Origin: CAYMJV01 sp964390545
GTDB taxonomy: Bacteria > Desulfobacterota > BSN033 > UBA1163
Length of the DNA: 31,223 nucleotides
Reading direction: 5' to 3'
Assembly: GCA_964390545.1 (NCBI GenBank)
Contig: CAYMJV010000035.1
Span: 1-31,223, forward strand
The notes beneath the pieces were generated by a model that was not told where the DNA came from, made no database searches, and saw only the letters and a list, made by a program, of their open reading frames with translations. The first letter of the stretch is position 1. Each line of letters starts with the position of its first letter. Positions 28,960-31,223 of this stretch are shown in pieces. The position numbers were made by a program, and so were the translations under genes.

Positions 28960-31223
28960 TCATGTAATCCGCAAGCTAGGGATAGCACCCACCTGTTTTT
29001 TCAAGCCAAAGTTCCATTTCCAGATCGCATAAATGGCAGGGTAGACACCCAACTCCATAATGAATGACGTAAAGATGCCGCCAATCATTGGCGCGGCAAT
29101 ACGTTTCATAACATCAGCCCCAGCGCCTGTTGACCACATAATCGGTATCAAAGCCATAAACATCACGCCCACGGTCATCACCTTAGGCCGAAGCCGCCTT
29201 ACCGCTCCTTCCACGATTGCCTCTCGGAGGTCATCCCAGTTTCTCATCTTCCCTTTGGCCTCCGCCTCCTTATGCGCCAGATCAAGATAGAGGAGCATGA
29301 ACATTCCGGTCTCTGCATCCACTCCCATCAATGCAATCAAACCCACCCAGACAGCGATGCTCATGTTGTAACCAAGAAAATAGAGGAACCAGATTGCACC
29401 AATGGCTGAAAATGGGACTGCCAGTAGAATGATCATGGTCTTGGTGATGGATCGGGTATTGAAGAATAGAAGTAAAAAGACCAGAAAGATGGTGATGGGC
29501 ACAACGATAAAGAGGCGTTCCTTGACCCGCTCCATGTACTCAAACTGACCGCTCCAGATTAACTGATAGCCCACCGGGAGTTTCACATTTTCTCGGATGG
29601 CTTTCTTCGCATCGGCGACATAGCCGCCAATGTCGCGTTTTGATGTATCGAAGTCAACATAAACATAACCTGAAAGCCTTCCATTCTCGTCACGGATCAT
29701 GGCAGGACCAGTCTTCAGAGATATCTCAGCCAACTGCTCGAGAGGAATGTGTGCAACCCTCCCCGTTCCTGATGATCCTCCTGTCGCTCCACCCATTCCG
29801 CCCATTCCCGCGGCTGCACCTACACTTCCTTGGTTGACGGGAACTAAAACTCTCCTGAGCTTGTCCAAATCATCCCGGAGTTCCCTCATATATCGGACAT
29901 TGACAGGATACCTTTCTCGTCCCTCGATGGTCGTCGTGACATTTTCACCACCAATCGCTGACATCACGATGCTATTGACCTGGTCAATGGTCAATCCATA
30001 GCGAGCCAGTTCCTCCCTCTTCAGTGTGAAGTCAAAGAAATAACCCCCTGCTGTACGCTCAGCGAAGACGCTTTTTGTACCTGGCACATCTTTCAGAACC
30101 ATTTCGATATGCTCGCCGAGCTGTTGAACTATTTCTAAATCCGCACCCATGATCTTGATTCCGATGGGTGTTCTCACGCCTGTCGAAAGCATATCAACCC
30201 TGGCCTTGATGGGCATGGTCCAGGCGTTGGAGACACCCGGGAACCGCATCTTTTCGTCAAGGCCCCCTGGGCCATAAATCAGTTCATCCGGACTTTTATG
30301 ATCTGGCCAGACTCTCCGAAGCATTTTCTGCAGCCAGTTTGGTGCCCACGAAGAGTACCATCTCGGGGCTTTAGGCCACTCTGATTCGGGTTTGAGAAGA
30401 ACGACTGTTTCCATCATAGAGAAAGGCGCTGGATCGGTTGCCGTTTCTGCACGGCCTGCCTTGCCGAAGACATGATGGACTTCTGGAAAACTCTTCAATA
30501 CCTTGTCCTGAACCTGAAGTAATTTTTGTGCCTCGGTAACGGAGATACCAGGTAATGTCGTCGGCATATAAAGTAGGTTCCCTTCAAAGAGGGGCGGCAT
30601 GAATTCGGAACCAAGTTTCTTGAAGATTGGAACGGTTGCGATCACAATGAGAACCGCTACAATGACAGTTGCCCACTTATGTCTCAGTGTAAACTCACAG
30701 ACTGGATGGTAGATCTTCATCAAGGGCCGGCTGATCGGGTGTGTCTCTTCGCTGTGGATTTTGCCGACCAGCAGTCCATTGACGATACGGCGCAAAAACT
30801 TTGGTTTGAATTTATAGGGATCCATATGGGTAAAGAGCAATCGTATGGCTGGGTCGAGGGTGATGGCCAGAACTGCGGCAATGGCCATGGAGAAGTTCTT
30901 TGTGAAGGCCAAAGGCTTGAAGAGACGACCCTCCATCCCTTCGAGTGTGAAAACAGGCATAAACGAGACGGCGATGACCAGAAGTGCAAAAAAGCTCGGT
31001 CCACCCACTTCCTTGACAGCACCAATCACCACATCTTTGTAACTGCCAGGCCGGCCAGCGGCGTCCCAATGCTCCAGTTTTTTATGAGTCTGCTCGACGA
31101 CAACAATGGCTGCATCCACCATTGCACCAATGGCGATGGCAATTCCGCCAAGGCTCATGATGTTGGCTGTCAATCCCATCAAATGCATAGGAATGAAAGA
31201 AAGAATGATTGTAATCGGAATGG
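28960..31223 (-). CDS. CusA-type heavy-metal RND efflux pump, 5' end beyond the window
   Basis: About 754 C-terminal residues are present; the frame is open to the window edge, and the missing N-terminus is roughly a quarter to a third of a usual 1,040-residue CusA. It is the inner-membrane part of a tripartite Cu(I)/Ag(I) exporter. Seen are MSLGGIAIAIGAMVDAAIVVVE (in parts: LGGIAIAIGAMVDA, transmembrane helix 4 with its proton-relay Asp), PLAFTKNFSMAIAA, KLGSEFMPPL, TPIGIKIMG and the late GVDAETGMFMLLYLD. A Gly/Met-rich insert (AAGMGGMGGATGG) is unusual. Membrane-fusion and outer-membrane partners are not in the window. The subfamily is judged from overall likeness; CzcA is the alternative. 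Confidence 0.9.
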   Translation of the reverse strand, partial: IPITIILSFIPMHLMGLTANIMSLGGIAIAIGAMVDAAIVVVEQTHKKLEHWDAAGRPGSYKDVVIGAVKEVGGPSFFALLVIAVSFMPVFTLEGMEGRLFKPLAFTKNFSMAIAAVLAITLDPAIRLLFTHMDPYKFKPKFLRRIVNGLLVGKIHSEETHPISRPLMKIYHPVCEFTLRHKWATVIVAVLIVIATVPIFKKLGSEFMPPLFEGNLLYMPTTLPGISVTEAQKLLQVQDKVLKSFPEVHHVFGKAGRAETATDPAPFSMMETVVLLKPESEWPKAPRWYSSWAPNWLQKMLRRVWPDHKSPDELIYGPGGLDEKMRFPGVSNAWTMPIKARVDMLSTGVRTPIGIKIMGADLEIVQQLGEHIEMVLKDVPGTKSVFAERTAGGYFFDFTLKREELARYGLTIDQVNSIVMSAIGGENVTTTIEGRERYPVNVRYMRELRDDLDKLRRVLVPVNQGSVGAAAGMGGMGGATGGSSGTGRVAHIPLEQLAEISLKTGPAMIRDENGRLSGYVYVDFDTSKRDIGGYVADAKKAIRENVKLPVGYQLIWSGQFEYMERVKERLFIVVPITIFLVFLLLFFNTRSITKTMIILLAVPFSAIGAIWFLYFLGYNMSIAVWVGLIALMGVDAETGMFMLLYLDLAHKEAEAKGKMRNWDDLREAIVEGAVRRLRPKVMTVGVMFMALIPIMWSTGAGADVMKRIAAPMIGGIFTSFIMELGVYPAIYAIWKWNFGLKKQVGAIPSLRIT

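Noticed and set aside
1..31223. CRISPR arrays, tRNA or rRNA genes, complete insertion sequences
   Set aside because: No regularly spaced repeats, no cloverleaf with CCA-type end, no rRNA core and no transposase or integrase were found on reading.

Overview
The window looks like a chromosomal segment of a Gram-negative anaerobe, most plausibly a Desulfobacterota (former Deltaproteobacteria) lineage. Pointers are an MtrAB/DmsE-type decaheme porin-cytochrome pair, a sigma-54 promoter, small AhpD-like and DUF6125-like proteins, an E. coli-type CysK, two copper export systems, and many short palindromic intergenic repeats. No rRNA, tRNA, CRISPR array, integrase or intact transposase was seen. The taxonomic guess is inference.

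Layout. 1-710: no convincing gene, but a 138-bp palindromic element and a stretch rich in stem-loops. 711-2438, minus strand: small stress/envelope-type genes (RRM protein, truncated CBM48-like protein, DUF1232 membrane protein, two small membrane proteins), headed by a very good sigma-54 (-24/-12) site. 3191-3951, plus strand: Phd/PIN toxin-antitoxin module with an operator-like palindrome. 4310-4918: secreted protein plus a clear terminator. 5353-6231: A+T-rich class III adenylate cyclase followed 16 bases later by an integron attC-like site. 6382-7430, minus: AhpD-like protein behind a second Phd/PIN module. 7538-8565: two DUF6125-like paralogues in tandem. 8697-13442: a tightly packed minus-strand unit argH-like, GlcD-like oxidase, XRE regulator and M48 protease, bracketed by two inverted copies of one 48-bp repeat. 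13636-13789: three nested palindromes. 13811-15040: divergent argG.

15264-20741, minus: HtrA-type protease, a radical SAM/SPASM protein with a structured leader, a decaheme cytochrome and its MtrB-type outer-membrane barrel. The last two should form an electron conduit across the outer membrane. 21038-22636, plus: a Tat-exported FumR-like flavoprotein that sits between an intact cysK and a cysK relic.

22688-31223, minus: cysK, CopA copper ATPase, Met/His-rich secreted protein, DUF4124 protein, CPA2 antiporter and a CusA-type RND pump cut by the window edge. Together CopA (cytoplasm to periplasm) and CusA (periplasm to outside) imply a copper/silver resistance locus.

The most interesting items are the solo attC-like site behind the cyclase, the sigma-54-driven 35-residue membrane peptide, the radical SAM leader, the divergent argG/argH pair set among nested repeats, and the cysK relic.
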